Of a stretch of DNA of 64,000 nucleotides, positions 21,220 to 32,033 are shown piece by piece. The notes beneath the pieces were generated by a model that searched no databases, had not been told where the DNA came from, and saw only the letters and a list, made by a program, of their open reading frames with translations. Each line of letters opens with the position of its first letter. Position 1 is the first letter of the stretch. The stretch lies in assembly GCA_014871385.1 (NCBI GenBank), contig CM026426.1, forward strand, positions 46,057,611 to 46,121,610. Reading direction: 5' to 3'. The position numbers and the translations under genes were made by a program. Source of the stretch: Ceratodon purpureus. Taxonomy: Eukaryota; Streptophyta; Bryopsida; Pseudoditrichales; Ditrichaceae.

Positions 21220-22412
21220 TGTTTACCACACCACCTATTAGTGTGTTGCTTTCTTGTTTCAGGGGGTCCTTCTACATGTTCATAGAACCCGTCATGCGTT
21301 CCTACAACTCGGTGTAGTGGGTACTCTGTTCAAACGTTAGAGTGCAATCGGATTATATGTGCTCGGAGAAGACCACAGACATTCTCATCACATGATTTGG
21401 TCCATCATTGTCCAGGATTCTAACTGAGCTTGTGAAGAACCATTCCTAGACCCTGATTGCAGGGGCTATATCTTGTGGTGTGGCATTCCTTACGAGGACA
21501 TTGGTTAGACCGAGCCCAGGCTTATTTCTGAACAAACCCTCGAACACTAGTTGGATGAAATACTCGGTGCGTAGTTTGAGTATAGTAACTGCATAGAACT
21601 TGATGACTCAAGTGGACCTTGGAACAATGCTAGGTTCTGAGCACACCTGCAAAAGCAAGCGCGTTTATTGATTTTTAGTTCCATCTAGCAGAGCCTTGAA
21701 CATGCTCCGAGCCGAGCAGTCTAACCTAGCCTCTTCTCCAGACATTTTGTTGGGCTTGACTTAAGTCGCGTAGAAGTGTGCTCGAGGCTGACCAGAGTCA
21801 AGAGCCCTTCACGTTTGGGCCGAGTGGACTCACTAGGCCTTCCTTACAAAGTCTGCTCACGGCTGGCCAGAGTCTAGAGCCCTTCATTTTTGACACTCTC
21901 ATGGGACGAGTGGACTCATTAGGGCTCCCTTACAAAGTATGCTCGGAGCCTGACTTGCCTTCGTACGATTGCACGGGGCCGACCACAGTGTTGAGAAGGT
22001 TTAGAATTATATAAATATCGAGCGTATTATAGATAAAGTAGGAGGAAAGTAGATGTCGAGGGCAATTGAAGTCATTTTTGTGCTTTATACTAATATAATT
22101 CCGTAAATTCAGAGTTCATTCGTTTATTAACAAACTCTGCTCGGGCCGGATAACTATTTCTAAGAGCTTCTCGTGTGTTATTTCTTCAAAATGTAATCGA
22201 AATGAGGTAGTGAGGCACTCTGCAAGTGCCCGATCAGACTTGCAACAACAACTATAATGTAAGGCCTTGCGGATCTGAGAGCGTAGTCCATGAAATGTCA
22301 GCTTAGAGAATGGGTCTAAGTCCACTGCCTAGGGAATTGTTTCGAAGGTATGCTCGGCTCCGAGCACACTTGCAGCATCGAGGGCACTTACTATAGTATA
22401 TGAACTCAGTCA
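21220..22412 (+). other. Long intron with TGCTCGG-rich tandem repeats
   Basis: Non-coding stretch between exons 2 and 3 of the decayed gene. Around 21,777-21,940 two imperfect units of about 75-87 bp follow each other: TGCTCGAGGCTGACCAGAGT to ACAAAGTC, then TGCTCACGGCTGGCCAGAGT to ACAAAGTA, with a third unit starting TGCTCGGAGCCTGAC. TGCTCGG or its complement recurs throughout, often forming short palindromes such as GCTCGGCTCCGAGC at 22,353. Confidence 0.55.
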
Positions 22413-23110
22413 TTTGTAGGGGCCGAGCAGACTGAATATATTGTGATATTACGTAAATTTGTTCAGGTAATGCTTGCATTGCCTAGCCTAGTCGGGTGTA
22501 CATAGAGTACATAACATGGTGCTCATAGTTGTGGGTGTGAAGTTGTGTGAGGAATGATGGTAGCTGCTATACAATTTCATCCATAATTTGGACCATAAAA
22601 TCTTGGTCATTGGTCTTTCTACTTGTGCGTCCTATTGTGCTTGGTCCTACATCATCCTTTTCAGGATTTTGATATTGCTTTGTTATGTAATTGCTCTACT
22701 GCATGCACGTTATTAATGTGGTAATGCTTATCAGACATTTGATAGGGGTCGAGCAGACTCAATATTGTTTTCAATCAAGTGAATTAGTTCACACACTGAT
22801 TGCATCTCTTAGTCTGGTTGGGTGAGACATAAAATTCAGAATAGAGTGCTTATCATTATAGCTGCAAAGTTTTGTGAGTAATGCTGAGAGTTGTATCTCA
22901 TTTTGAGCCGCATGACGAATTGAAATTGAAACACTTTGAACTGAGTAATTCTGGCAATTACTCTCTCTACTTTTGCCTTGTAGTTTGCTCGGTCCCTAAC
23001 CATGTATTTCAACATTTTGGAATTGCTTTATTTCTTAATTGCTGAACTGCATTGTATCATTATCTTGGTCATGGAACGGTTTGTTAATGTGGTAATGTTT
23101 GATATTGTAG
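22413..23110 (+). repeat. Two imperfect tandem units of about 320-375 bp
   Basis: Unit 1 (about 22,413-22,734) starts CATTTGTAGGGGCCGAGCAG and unit 2 (about 22,735-23,110) starts CATTTGATAGGGGTCGAGCAG. Both continue through a similar order of landmarks: GTCKGGTKGGGTG, GCTTATCAT or GCTCATAG, AAGTTKTGTGAG, and end in GGTAATG. Diverged duplication inside the long intron upstream of exon 3. Confidence 0.6.
22515..22950 (+). repeat. Left arm of a long inverted repeat
   Basis: Matches in inverted orientation 29,565-29,913 together with 30,651-30,745. Diagnostic shared stretches include CTTTCTACTTGTGCGTCCTA, TAATTGCTCTACTGCATGC and AGTGAATTAGTTCACACACT. The right arm is interrupted by a 737-bp insertion. 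Confidence 0.85.
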
Positions 23111-24052
23111 GAGCCCCCACTTGAAGTAGAAGCCAGCCTCGATGAGTCACCCCTTGCCCTGACTTTGAAATTGGATGGACAAGAGGGAGATTCAGATGGG
23201 GAAGTGGACTCTGTTGGTGATGCATTTGAAGGAAAGAAGGACGAAATTCGGAACCATTAGAAGTCCAACTTTGTTTCGACAATTGCAGACCTCCGACTGC
23301 AGCTACATAGTGCATCAAGAGTGAACGTGCCTCTCTGCCGAATGCTGGCAATGCCAATGGTGCGGCCCACGTTGCATAGTGACCTGTCCAAACTTGAGCA
23401 AGAATTTGTGCATGGATATTGCGACGGTGCATCAGTATTCTACTTGTCAACCACCGAGGAGGAGCGGAAAACTAGGGAGGTTTCCGACTCTAACAAGGCA
23501 AAATGGGGACCAATATAGAATAAGAAGAGCGAAGAATTCAATGACTTCCTCCTCTCCATTCCAAAATTTGCTTCCCTTACAAATTTGATGTTTTTTGTTT
23601 GTGACTCTAACCATTGATATCAGGCCTGGTGGAACCACATTGAGCGCTTGCACAAGACGGAGGAGTCACGGCACTACTTGGTTGATTCCTATTCTCTTGG
23701 ACACTGAGGGAAGAATTGGCCTAGTAATGCAGGTGATGCATAACATGAACAAGTAAGTATAACCTTTAAAATATAGCAATTTCAATGTAGTAGGATATAG
23801 TTCTAAGTGGTTATGTCCAAAACTCAATAAGTTTATTCATGAGCTGAAATTTTGTGTGACAGGCACACGGAGGACTCTCATGTTAAGACCAATCCAGTTC
23901 ATACCCTCTTCAGGGTACAAAAATACGGCCTCATGCCACTGGAGCAATTCAATGATATATCGTCAACTTCTGATTTGAAGAGGTGCAAGAAAACGAAGCA
24001 TGTTACGTGGCAAACCTTGCTCATCAATGTGTTTACCAGTTTCATCTTTCAG
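23111..24052 (+). pseudogene. ParB-like domain exons of the decayed gene
   Basis: Exon 3 reads an acidic lead (LDGQEGDSDGEVDSVG), then VNVPLCRMLAMPMVRPTLHS, which resembles the ParB N-terminal pattern of promoter-proximal VP-L-L and N/RP. It is followed by EFVHGYCDGASVFYLSTT and then LMFFVCDSNH-stop-YQAW. The ParB/sulfiredoxin fold carries a conserved D-G-x-H-R motif; here DSNH followed by TGA fits a lost D-G-N-H-R (CGA to TGA). After a 1-base frame change near 23,690 the frame reads LLDTEGRIGLVMQVM and joins exon 4 (HTEDSHVKTNPVHTLFRVQK). Inference: a nucleotide-binding or nuclease-like module. The family match is by eye, so confidence is moderate. Confidence 0.55.
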
Positions 24053-24659
24053 GTACATTTTGAAAACCTCATTTCTTAGATAGCTGATTTGTCTGCATGG
24101 TGGAATGGATAATGATATTGAACATTACGTAGGTCATGGAATATCGTAAAGGCCCATTTGGTATTTCAGGGAGGCCGTCTTGGTTTCTACTCAATGCCCT
24201 ATGGCACCTATTTTCTTGATTTTTGCAAAATGCCCTATAGCACCATCACAGACTCAAAGCCGTGGTCCGTCATTGTCGTGGTTTGCTGATGTTAAATATG
24301 GTCTATATAGAATGCCTTGTGGCACCATTACTGAATCAGACTGTAAGTGAGTATTTGACCTTATGTGTCTGGTTTGGTATTGTAGCATGAGATAAGCCGT
24401 GCAGCTGCTGATGGTCTTCGAGGATTCCTGGAACATAACGACGGCGATGTCACAGAAGCCAATAAGATCACAGCCATGAAGGCCGCAGTGAAGACCAAAA
24501 CAAAAAACTTCGCTCCAAAATGAGTAAGTTCATTGTCGTGGCTAATCTTGAACTGATACCAACTTGGCTATGCGAGGTAAATATCAATTGCTTATCCTAA
24601 ATCCATATTGTTTTTAACCTTGTTATTCTTTATTTAATATTTGGCTCACAACAAACTAC

Positions 24660-25370
24660 TACTCTAATATTGTGACTCTATGAATTTGTGCTTTTCAACT
24701 ATCCGGTATAGCATGTTCGCGTACCATACATTCATACCTACCATCGGAAGGCGAAGGTGGCTGGGCATTGCGAGAGCAAGTGTGCTTGGAGCCGAGCACA
24801 CTTGGGCAGGCCCTTGTCGATTTGGGGCCTCTTCTATTTTTCATCTGGACCTGACAAATTCTGTGAGAGTACATTCTGTCCGTCCGACCACGGAACCAAT
24901 TGTGCTCGGCTCCAAGAAGAAACGCTCCTAAGCTACAAGGTGGCTCCGCTTTATTAAAAATTAAGCTCCTAAAAAACATGTACTCTGATATTGTGATTGT
25001 ATAGTCTTGATCGGATTAGTAATGAAATTGTGCATTTTAATGAATTGCCACAGCCTGTTTGCATAGCATACAATCAAACATACCATTGGTATATCATAGG
25101 CATCTAGGCTACTTAGTTAGCTTCTATGGAATAGTTAATGTATAGTATTGATGTGGGGACGCTGGCTGTGCACTGTACAAGGAAGTGTGCTCGGAGCAGA
25201 GAAGAGTGGGCTACGCCTTTGTGGACATGGCTTAGGGTCCTCTAGTTTTTTCCATCTGGACCTAACGAATTATGCAAGAGTAGAATTTTGTTCGCCGGAC
25301 TACCAAAGCAACTTTGCTTGGATCCAAGCACACTCGATTCTAAGGAACATAAAGTTCAAGCAACCTGGTT
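24660..25370. repeat. Imperfect direct repeat, two units of about 300-390 bp
   Basis: 24,660-24,960 and 24,980-25,370 share an ordered series: ATATTGTGA, GCATACCAT, GGCTGKGCA, AAGTGTGCTYGGAGC, CATCTGGACCT, then GTGCTCGG or CTTGGATCC. Each contains TGCTCGG/CCGAGCA palindromes. It lies in an intron of the decayed gene. Confidence 0.6.
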
Positions 25371-27844
25371 GACCCATGGGCAGTGTGTGCTCCGACTGAG
25401 TTTCTTAAAATAATGTGAGATTGAAAAGTAGAGACAATTTGCAAATTCGTGCCGTACAAGTCTCTGAAGCTTGTCTTTATAAGGTGCACGTATAAATGGT
25501 ACCTTTTCTAACCTAAGTTCCTCCTGAAGTTTGTTTTGCTTAAGAGCTGATCTAGATTTTACATGTTTTCCAACTAATAGTTGAAGAGGCTGTAGTGGCA
25601 GTCTCGTATTTGTTCCATTATTAAGTCATGATCCATGCTAATTTGGTCTTATTTAGCATATGATCTGATGGTGCCGTGAGCATGTGATTTAATTGTGAAT
25701 CGTTTGAAGCTGGACATTTTACTGCAACTCACATGGACATGGTGGGAGTTTGCTCGGCCGAGAGCACAATCTTCAACCACCACTTAAAGTGCACAACCTG
25801 TTAAAGTTTGAGGTTTACGGGTCATCAATATCTCCTACAATTCTAACAATCTTTCTTTGACATTTCATATGCAAATAGAGCGGCATTATTCCTTCAACTC
25901 CACCAACCCGGAGTTAACTATGGAAAAGTTGCAGTTGATAGTCACACCAAAGGCTTCACCTACGGCAAAAATCAAATGGCTCTTGTTCTTTAATTCCTCT
26001 GCAGCCACCCATGAGGCCCGGAAAATTCCGCCCAAGCCTGTCAACGAAGAGAAGCTTACATCGTGGCTCGCAAGGGCAACCTTTTGGAAAGAGGTATAAT
26101 GCTAATCACTGAGCAGTTGATATGTTTTGACTGGAATATATACGAATTAGTTTCTATCTAACTATTGCTATGCGATATTGGAAATTTCAGCTCTCAGTGC
26201 AAGCTTTGATTGAACGAGATTGTACAACAAGACCAAATTAATATTGACATGACGGTCTCATCCGAGCCGATGACTCTGGCTGCATATGTGGAAGACTATC
26301 AAATGAAGCTCTGGGATAATGTGTTCAATTCTTACTTCCGAGGAAACGAAGGTTTCCAGAAACAACACGACTTTCGGGAGTTCAAGGGATCAGATCTTGT
26401 AGTCAAACAACTTCAGGTATAAACCATATCCGCAAGTGCACAGTCCTGTATTTTTTTGGTTCCACTGGTTAGTTCGTGAAGGCATGACAATATGTGACCA
26501 CATTGATGATTGTCACGACGTATTTGGGTTTCAGATAGCTGGTCTTTAAAGTAGTTTTATCTTGAGTACGAAATTCCATATAATTTCGAGGCCACTGTGC
26601 TGGTCAAATGAGCCATATGAATGATCTGAAGGTTGCTTCTTGGATTTTCACATATAAGATACGAGCAAAAAGGGGCTTGACCTGCTATGCTTACCAAGAC
26701 CTGAAGTAATTAGTGCAATACGTGATTCAGCCGAGGTATCATTCATGCAGGTATTTCAAGTATGAGCTTCTGACCAAGCAGGCAATCTCAAAAGAAAATC
26801 TCCCAATTTTTCTAACCGCATGGGTCGATAGATTGAATGCAGCATGCATGTTCTCAGTTTCGCAGCAGCGGACATGGACAACTTCGCATCTTACTGGTGG
26901 AGCCTGGTACTTGGATTGTGTGCCGAGTTTTACTCCATCCTTCAAAATCGAGCTGCGGAAGTCAAGGGACGCCATTGGTGAATCTGGTATTGAAATAGTG
27001 GATCTTGCAAGGATTGAGGATGAAAATGAGCGGGCAAAGGCTTTGAAAAGAAGGATTGAGGAGGACTGGAAGAAGGCTTAGAAAGTAAGAGAAGCCGAGG
27101 AGAGGGCAAGGCAGAAGGAGCTCAAGAAGGAGCAGAAAGCAAAGGAAAAATTGTCAAGAAAGGGCAAGAAGAAAGTCAACACCCCTGGCCAGGATGATAA
27201 TAATAGTCCAACTATCAATTTTGGCCAGAACGAGAAATCAATTGGAGGGGTACAAAAAGAGGATCATCCTATGATCAACTCAATCAACTCCTGGAATTCA
27301 ATGATGCTGGGGAGTATGGCCACAACGATGAGATAATCCTCAACTCTTCCCTCAAGGATGTCCTCGCCGGCAGTGACGATGACTATACTCCCATGTACCT
27401 GCAGATCAAGCGTTTCCTGCTAAAGGTAATACAGTGCACTTGCATTCCAAATTAGTTATGATTTTCCGATCGAATTGGTCGTGCCATGCTATTTATCTGT
27501 AATCGGGTATGGGTCTCCGCACCATGATATTTGTGAACACCATTGTGAACACCAACTTTCTCTTGACCGGCCACTTGAAATGATAGGCCTTTGTCAGGTT
27601 TGGTGCTTTATGCTTGGATTTTTAAATTTTTTTTTTTGAATTCAACCGTGTGCCTAACTGTGACTTAGCCCGAGCAGTGTCCAAAATACTCAGCCTACAG
27701 CCGGGCTTTGTTGGCCTATTAAAGTGTTGCCGCGTTGCGGATATTTGCAGCTCAGTTCATTTAGAATTATGCTCATAACAACCCCACATGGTTTTGACTT
27801 TTGACCATACCACAGACTTGTCTCAAAGTTAAATACATGTACAG

Positions 27845-29045
27845 GTCAATGATGGGAGAAGCCTCTTCATGAGTGGGAAACAAGTGAAACATCATTTTGT
27901 CGACCTTATCATTGCAGATCTACGTGAGGGCCTTCCTGTCCCTAGCGTTTCAGTCCCTCCTACATCCATCCATGCCTGGAATGAGGACTCCAGAAATTTG
28001 GACTAACATTTTGAATTCTAATTGATTGTCCCAAATTGCCTTTGTGACTTTCTGATAACCATTCTAAATACATTCACAATTTCACTCAATACCAACGACC
28101 TCGAATCTGATTGGTTGACTTTCGTTAGCTCTAGTTCAAATCTTGTGAATCAATCTTTGTAATTCTACAACTCTTCTTGTAATATAGAGTGGTTACGTCC
28201 CAGGCATGGTAAGCCCTGAGAATTAAATTTTGCACTTCATGGAGTGGTTACTGCCCAGGCATAAAGTGGCCTCAGAATTTAATATTGCATTTTCATTTGT
28301 GGTTACGGCCCAGGCATGGCGTTTGTGGAGTGGTATGGCCTTAGAATTAAATTTTGCATTCGTGGAATGGACCTGCATGTGTTGCTCGGGCCCTAGCAGA
28401 GTTCCAACAGGGCAGCCTGGAACTCATGTGGCACTAGCTTGTTTTCTGAAAATGGATTACAGACACTGCGGTTTGGGATTACGCTAGTGCTGAAGACTAG
28501 ACCTCCTGCATCAAAGTTTGCTTTCCGTCCTGTTCCTAAGTTGTTGAGTCGTCACGGAGTAGACGTTGGTAAAGACGAATGCTTACAGAACATAGTTCTA
28601 GAGAACCAATCCTCCAATGGTCCAAAGCCATGGAGAGGCCCCCGCGAGAAATCCGTGGTTCTCATGGAAACGTTGATTGAAGCAACCTCAGATCCAGGAA
28701 ACGTCATATTAGACTGCACAGCAGCAACTGGTCAGTTTGTTTGCCTGAAATTAGTTTGTTACCCTATGCCCAAGTTTGCTTTCCCTCTTCGTTAATGTTT
28801 TTTAGTACCACTAATAAAAGTACTCGGATTGTGATTTAGGTCCGTCAATCCATGCCTGCCGCAATGTTGACCGCCACATCGAGGTCTTGGAGGCCAATGT
28901 AGCCATTTTCAAGGCTTTGTTGAATCCTTTAATTCAAACTTCCGTGATCCCTAAAGCCACCAGTACTCAGCATGTGAGCTGCGATGATCCTGAGGGCAAA
29001 GTTCTCGTTGTGAAGATCCTGAAGCAATCTCGCTTCAAGAAGTGA
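27845..29045 (+). pseudogene. N6/N4 DNA methyltransferase-like exons of the decayed gene
   Basis: Exon 9 contains HFVDLIIADLREGLPVP, in the place and form of methylase motif IV (D-L-I-x-x-D-P-P-x), but the catalytic PP-x is replaced by LRE. Exon 10 ends SVVLMETLIEATSDPGNVIL followed by DCTAATG. Exon 11 continues PSIHACRN and HIEVLEANVAIFKALL. This is the order motif IV, helix, motif I (LD-x-x-x-G-x-G-like), then an acidic E-x-N for AdoMet, as in the beta-class N6_N4_Mtase family. The splice ACTG|GTCAGT to TTTAG|GTCCG rebuilds the T-G-P of motif I. The diverged motif IV suggests either inactivation or a non-catalytic descendant. Confidence 0.55.
28189..28375 (+). repeat. Three-unit minisatellite of about 60 bp
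   Basis: Each unit contains GTGGTTACGTCCCAGGCATG or a close variant, followed by GAATTAAATTTTGCA. Units begin near 28,189, 28,240 and 28,299. They lie in the intron before the methylase motif I exon. Confidence 0.7.
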
Positions 29046-29564
29046 GTATAGATCCTTTTTCTCTAGTGTTATGTTTTATATACTTGCATTGAATGTGGAG
29101 TGGATTTATAAACAATGTGCCATTTACATTTGCAGATGCGATAATATAAGCTATCCCGTGCATTGTCCTTTCTTTTCTGATCCTAATTTCTACCCTAGCC
29201 CTCCAGCATCATGGCATCTTCTATCTTATGGGAATAATGCAGCTATCCAACTAGCTTGTGGTTCTTATTGTTACTTTAGATCAGAAAATGCACCAAGTAG
29301 ATCATTGGAGTTTCTTGATATTGAAGCTGATGGGTCAAATGACGAATCCCGCCGTCTCTAAGATATTAGCCCATCCACTATCGCTTTATTGTCCTCTCAT
29401 CTGTCCAACTGCGAAGAAGAGTAGCGTCTCGAACGCTCTGTAAGTACATTGCAGGACATTTTGGAAATGTGACTTAGAGGCGTAAGCGGGAAGATAGGGA
29501 ATTTCCATGTACCTTTCTTCTTTATTAACATCTCTTTTCTTTTTTATTTTTCATTTTACTCGGT

Positions 29565-30745
29565 TCAAAGTGTTTCAGTTTCAACTCGTCATGTGGCTCA
29601 AAATGAGATACAACTCTCAGCATTACTCACAAAACTTCGCAGGTATAATGATAAGCACTCTGTTCTGAACTTTATGTCTCACCCAACTAGACTAAGAGAT
29701 GCAATCAGTGTGTGAACTAATTCACTTGATTGAAAACAATATTGAGTCTGCTCGACCCCTATCAAATGTCTGATACGCATTACCACATTAATAACGTGCA
29801 TACAGTAGAGCAATTACATAACAAAGCAATATCAAAATCCTGAAAAGGATTGTGTAGGACCAAGCACAATAGGACGCACAAGTAGAAAGACCAATGACCA
29901 AGATTATTTGGTCTGGGGAGGGCACAATAAAGTGTACCACAAAGTGCAACATGTGATCACTAGGAAGTGAATATGAAGTGTGCTGTTTTTTATTGCTCAA
30001 AGCTGATTTTGAGCATTTTGGTGTAGTTTTTGAGCATTTTAGTCACTTTTTAAGGTGTCACAAGGTATCTTACAGGAATCTCCATAAAAATAACATCTTC
30101 AATAGAAACTTAATTTGACCGCTAGTTCTAAATCATGAAAATGAACTTTTTCAAAGTTTTAATTTCTTCATTTGGAGCCCTCTATTGTCTTTAGAAGATG
30201 TTTTTTCCAATTTAAAAAACAATGTTTGGTGAAAAAAACCTCACAAAAAATTTCGTCGTAAACAACTCTCCAAAAACGTTCCAACAAAACTTTTCGGCTA
30301 TACAAACTTTCAAAGGAATTGCTTAGGCCCATTTTTGAAACCGCAATTCACAATCGGAGGGTACAACGCAATCAAAAGTGATTTCTAACATTTGTGCACT
30401 CTTTTTTGTCCACTTCTTCAAATGACAGCATTCACTTTGGATCACTTGCCGTGACTCGTAAGGCTTCGTAAAAGGCACACATCGGTTCCAAAAATTTTGT
30501 AGACTCAAGATGACTGAGTCTATTTTCTATACCCAAAGCCCCTTCCAACATGTCATCAAATTATATGTCACTTTTCTTAGTGTTTACAACAATGGCTAAA
30601 ATTGGCAATGAGCTAAGCACTTTTGTGGTACACTTTATTGTGCTTCCCCCTGGTCCAAATTACGGATGAAATTGAATAGCAGCTACCATCATTCCTCACA
30701 AAACTTCGCAGCCACAACTATAAGCACCACGTTCTGTTTTTTCAT
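29565..30745 (-). repeat. Right arm of the long inverted repeat, split by an insertion
   Basis: 29,565-29,913 and 30,651-30,745 together match the left arm 22,515-22,950 in reverse complement. The arm is continuous in the left copy, which shows the 737-bp segment between the two parts is a later insertion. Confidence 0.85.
29914..30650. mobile_element. Nested non-autonomous DNA transposon (737 bp)
   Basis: The ends form inverted repeats: GGGGAGGGCACAATAAAGTG at the left and GGGGGAAGCACAATAAAGTG read inward from the right, both continuing into ACCACAAA(A)GTGC. It is flanked by TGGTC at 29,909-29,913 and 30,651-30,655, and the left arm of the host repeat serves as an empty-site reference. There is no coding capacity beyond short frames. 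A related end occurs at 33,701. The superfamily is uncertain because a 5-bp duplication is not diagnostic. Confidence 0.75.
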
Positions 30746-31419
30746 CGTTACTTTTTTATTTTTGTTTTTTCATTCCTTCCTTTATGTTCATTTATCCCTT
30801 CCGCTCCCAGTGTTCACCCTCATTCCCATCCCCGTTATCAATTTGTTTTTTCTTTTCCCATTCCCTTTTTTATTTTTCATTTATTCCCCCCATCTATTAA
30901 CATCTCTTTTTTTATTTTATTTTTTCCCCATTCCATCTTGTATTTTCATTTATCCCTGACTCCTCTAGTGTTCACTTTCATTATCCAATAATCCCAGTAA
31001 TACAAAGAAAGTAAAGTCACTTAACTCATGTCCAAGCACTAATTTCTAGATTCTATACTACGTTTTTGACGTCTGCTCGGGGGCTTGCAATAGGTTCTAG
31101 GTCATGCCTATCCACTCTCATTTTGTAAATTCGTGGCCTTGAGAACATTTCTCCACATCGAAGAGACTTAAGAAAGGCAGCTCAAGAGAGGTTGCATTAC
31201 ACACATGTTGTCCCAATATCTTCGTAAAAGGATTAAAAAAACTGAAATTAATGAACTCATTGGTCACTTAAGAGGAAATGATAAATGTTGAATTTTAGTT
31301 AATTCAATTGAAGGAGAGAGTCGTGAACACGCTCTACAAGAGTGGAATTATAATCAATAAATTAACACAATGTTCTAATTTTGGACGTTGACATTCATGA
31401 CTGGAGACGATCCAAATGA
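30746..31419. other. T-rich low-complexity DNA, no gene
   Basis: 30,740-30,960 is a pyrimidine-rich tract (CCATTCCC, TTTTTATTTTTC units). The segment CTATTAACATCTCTTTT at about 30,893 is also present at 29,525, suggesting a local duplication. No coding region is seen up to the MITE. Confidence 0.5.
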
Positions 31420-31428
31420 GATTCATGC

Positions 31429-31706
31429 CATGGCTGTTGATAGGACCTCCCCGTCGGAAAGACTGTCCGGTCCGCTCGCCCGTCCGTTAGGGGTCAGAGG
31501 AGGTCCGTTTGACCAAGACTTAGGGTTGACCGTCCCAATCTCGCATATATTGAAGATTATCTTGCACATATTGAAGATATATACCTATTAATTTTTTTCT
31601 AGGGGACCGCTACGTCCGATAAATGGGACAAACCGGTCCGTCCGACCGCCCGAAGTGCCATCCGGTCCGCCAGATTTGGCCCATGTCCGTCCGTTATGAC
31701 AACCCT
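31429..31706. mobile_element. Mutator-like MITE, copy 2 (278 bp)
   Basis: Flanked by a perfect 9-bp duplication GATTCATGC (31,420-31,428 and 31,707-31,715). Strongly similar to copy 1 at 14,948-15,261, including GGTCCGTTTGACCAAGACTT and ATTGAAGATATATACCTA. The ends GGCTGTTGATAGGAC and, inward from the right, GGGTTGTCATAACGGAC are imperfect inverted repeats. It lacks the 32-bp internal duplication of copy 1. Confidence 0.82.
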
Positions 31707-31715
31707 GATTCATGC

Positions 31716-32033
31716 GGACTAACACTGTTTGTGTACAGTCAATGGCTGCCACCCATCTACTGGGGCCACACTCATCTACCCAAGATTCTTCTCAAGCCCA
31801 TAATAACAATGATTATTATCAAAAAAAAAAACATATTTCCGTATAAGTGGAGGTACTTCACTTTCAGCATGTAACACCGAGGCCTGCATTTAAAGTCGAC
31901 ATATGGATAAGCAGCTAATAGTTGCGCATGTCCAGATATGCTGCCTAAATCTCCGCTTGGTAAAGGAAGCTAACTCTGCACCGTGAGATCCACTCTTCTA
32001 CGGCGCGCAAACGCCCGATGACTTTCTTATTTC
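31716..32033. other. Short unassigned interval
   Basis: No domain-bearing frame. An A-run is present near 31,820. Confidence 0.4.

Larger units (their letters stand above)
20420..29361 (+). pseudogene. Decayed multi-exon gene: ParB-like domain plus N6/N4 DNA methylase-like domain
   Basis: About a dozen exons can be placed from coding frames and splice sites: 20,420-20,566; ~20,950-21,212; 23,111-23,752; 23,863-24,052; 24,386-~24,523; 25,879-26,093; ~26,191-26,416; ~26,751-27,425; 27,845-~28,005; ~28,460-28,730; 28,840-29,045; 29,138-29,361. The start follows from MGRKGKNSSK opening a 49-codon exon that ends at GTAAGT. Several junctions join in phase, for example AACAA|GTAAGT to AG|GCACAC and ACTG|GTCAGT to AG|GTCCG. 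Exons 3-4 look ParB-like. Exons 9-11 look like a beta-class amino-methyltransferase. In-frame stops at 21,060, 23,258, 23,516, 23,615 and 27,079, plus frame changes near 23,690 and 27,330, show it is not functional as read. Role inferred from motifs only. Confidence 0.65.

Noticed and set aside
22413..23110. Long terminal repeats of a retroelement
   Set aside because: The two units are adjacent and diverged and lack TG...CA borders or a primer-binding site; they are better described as a tandem duplication within an intron.
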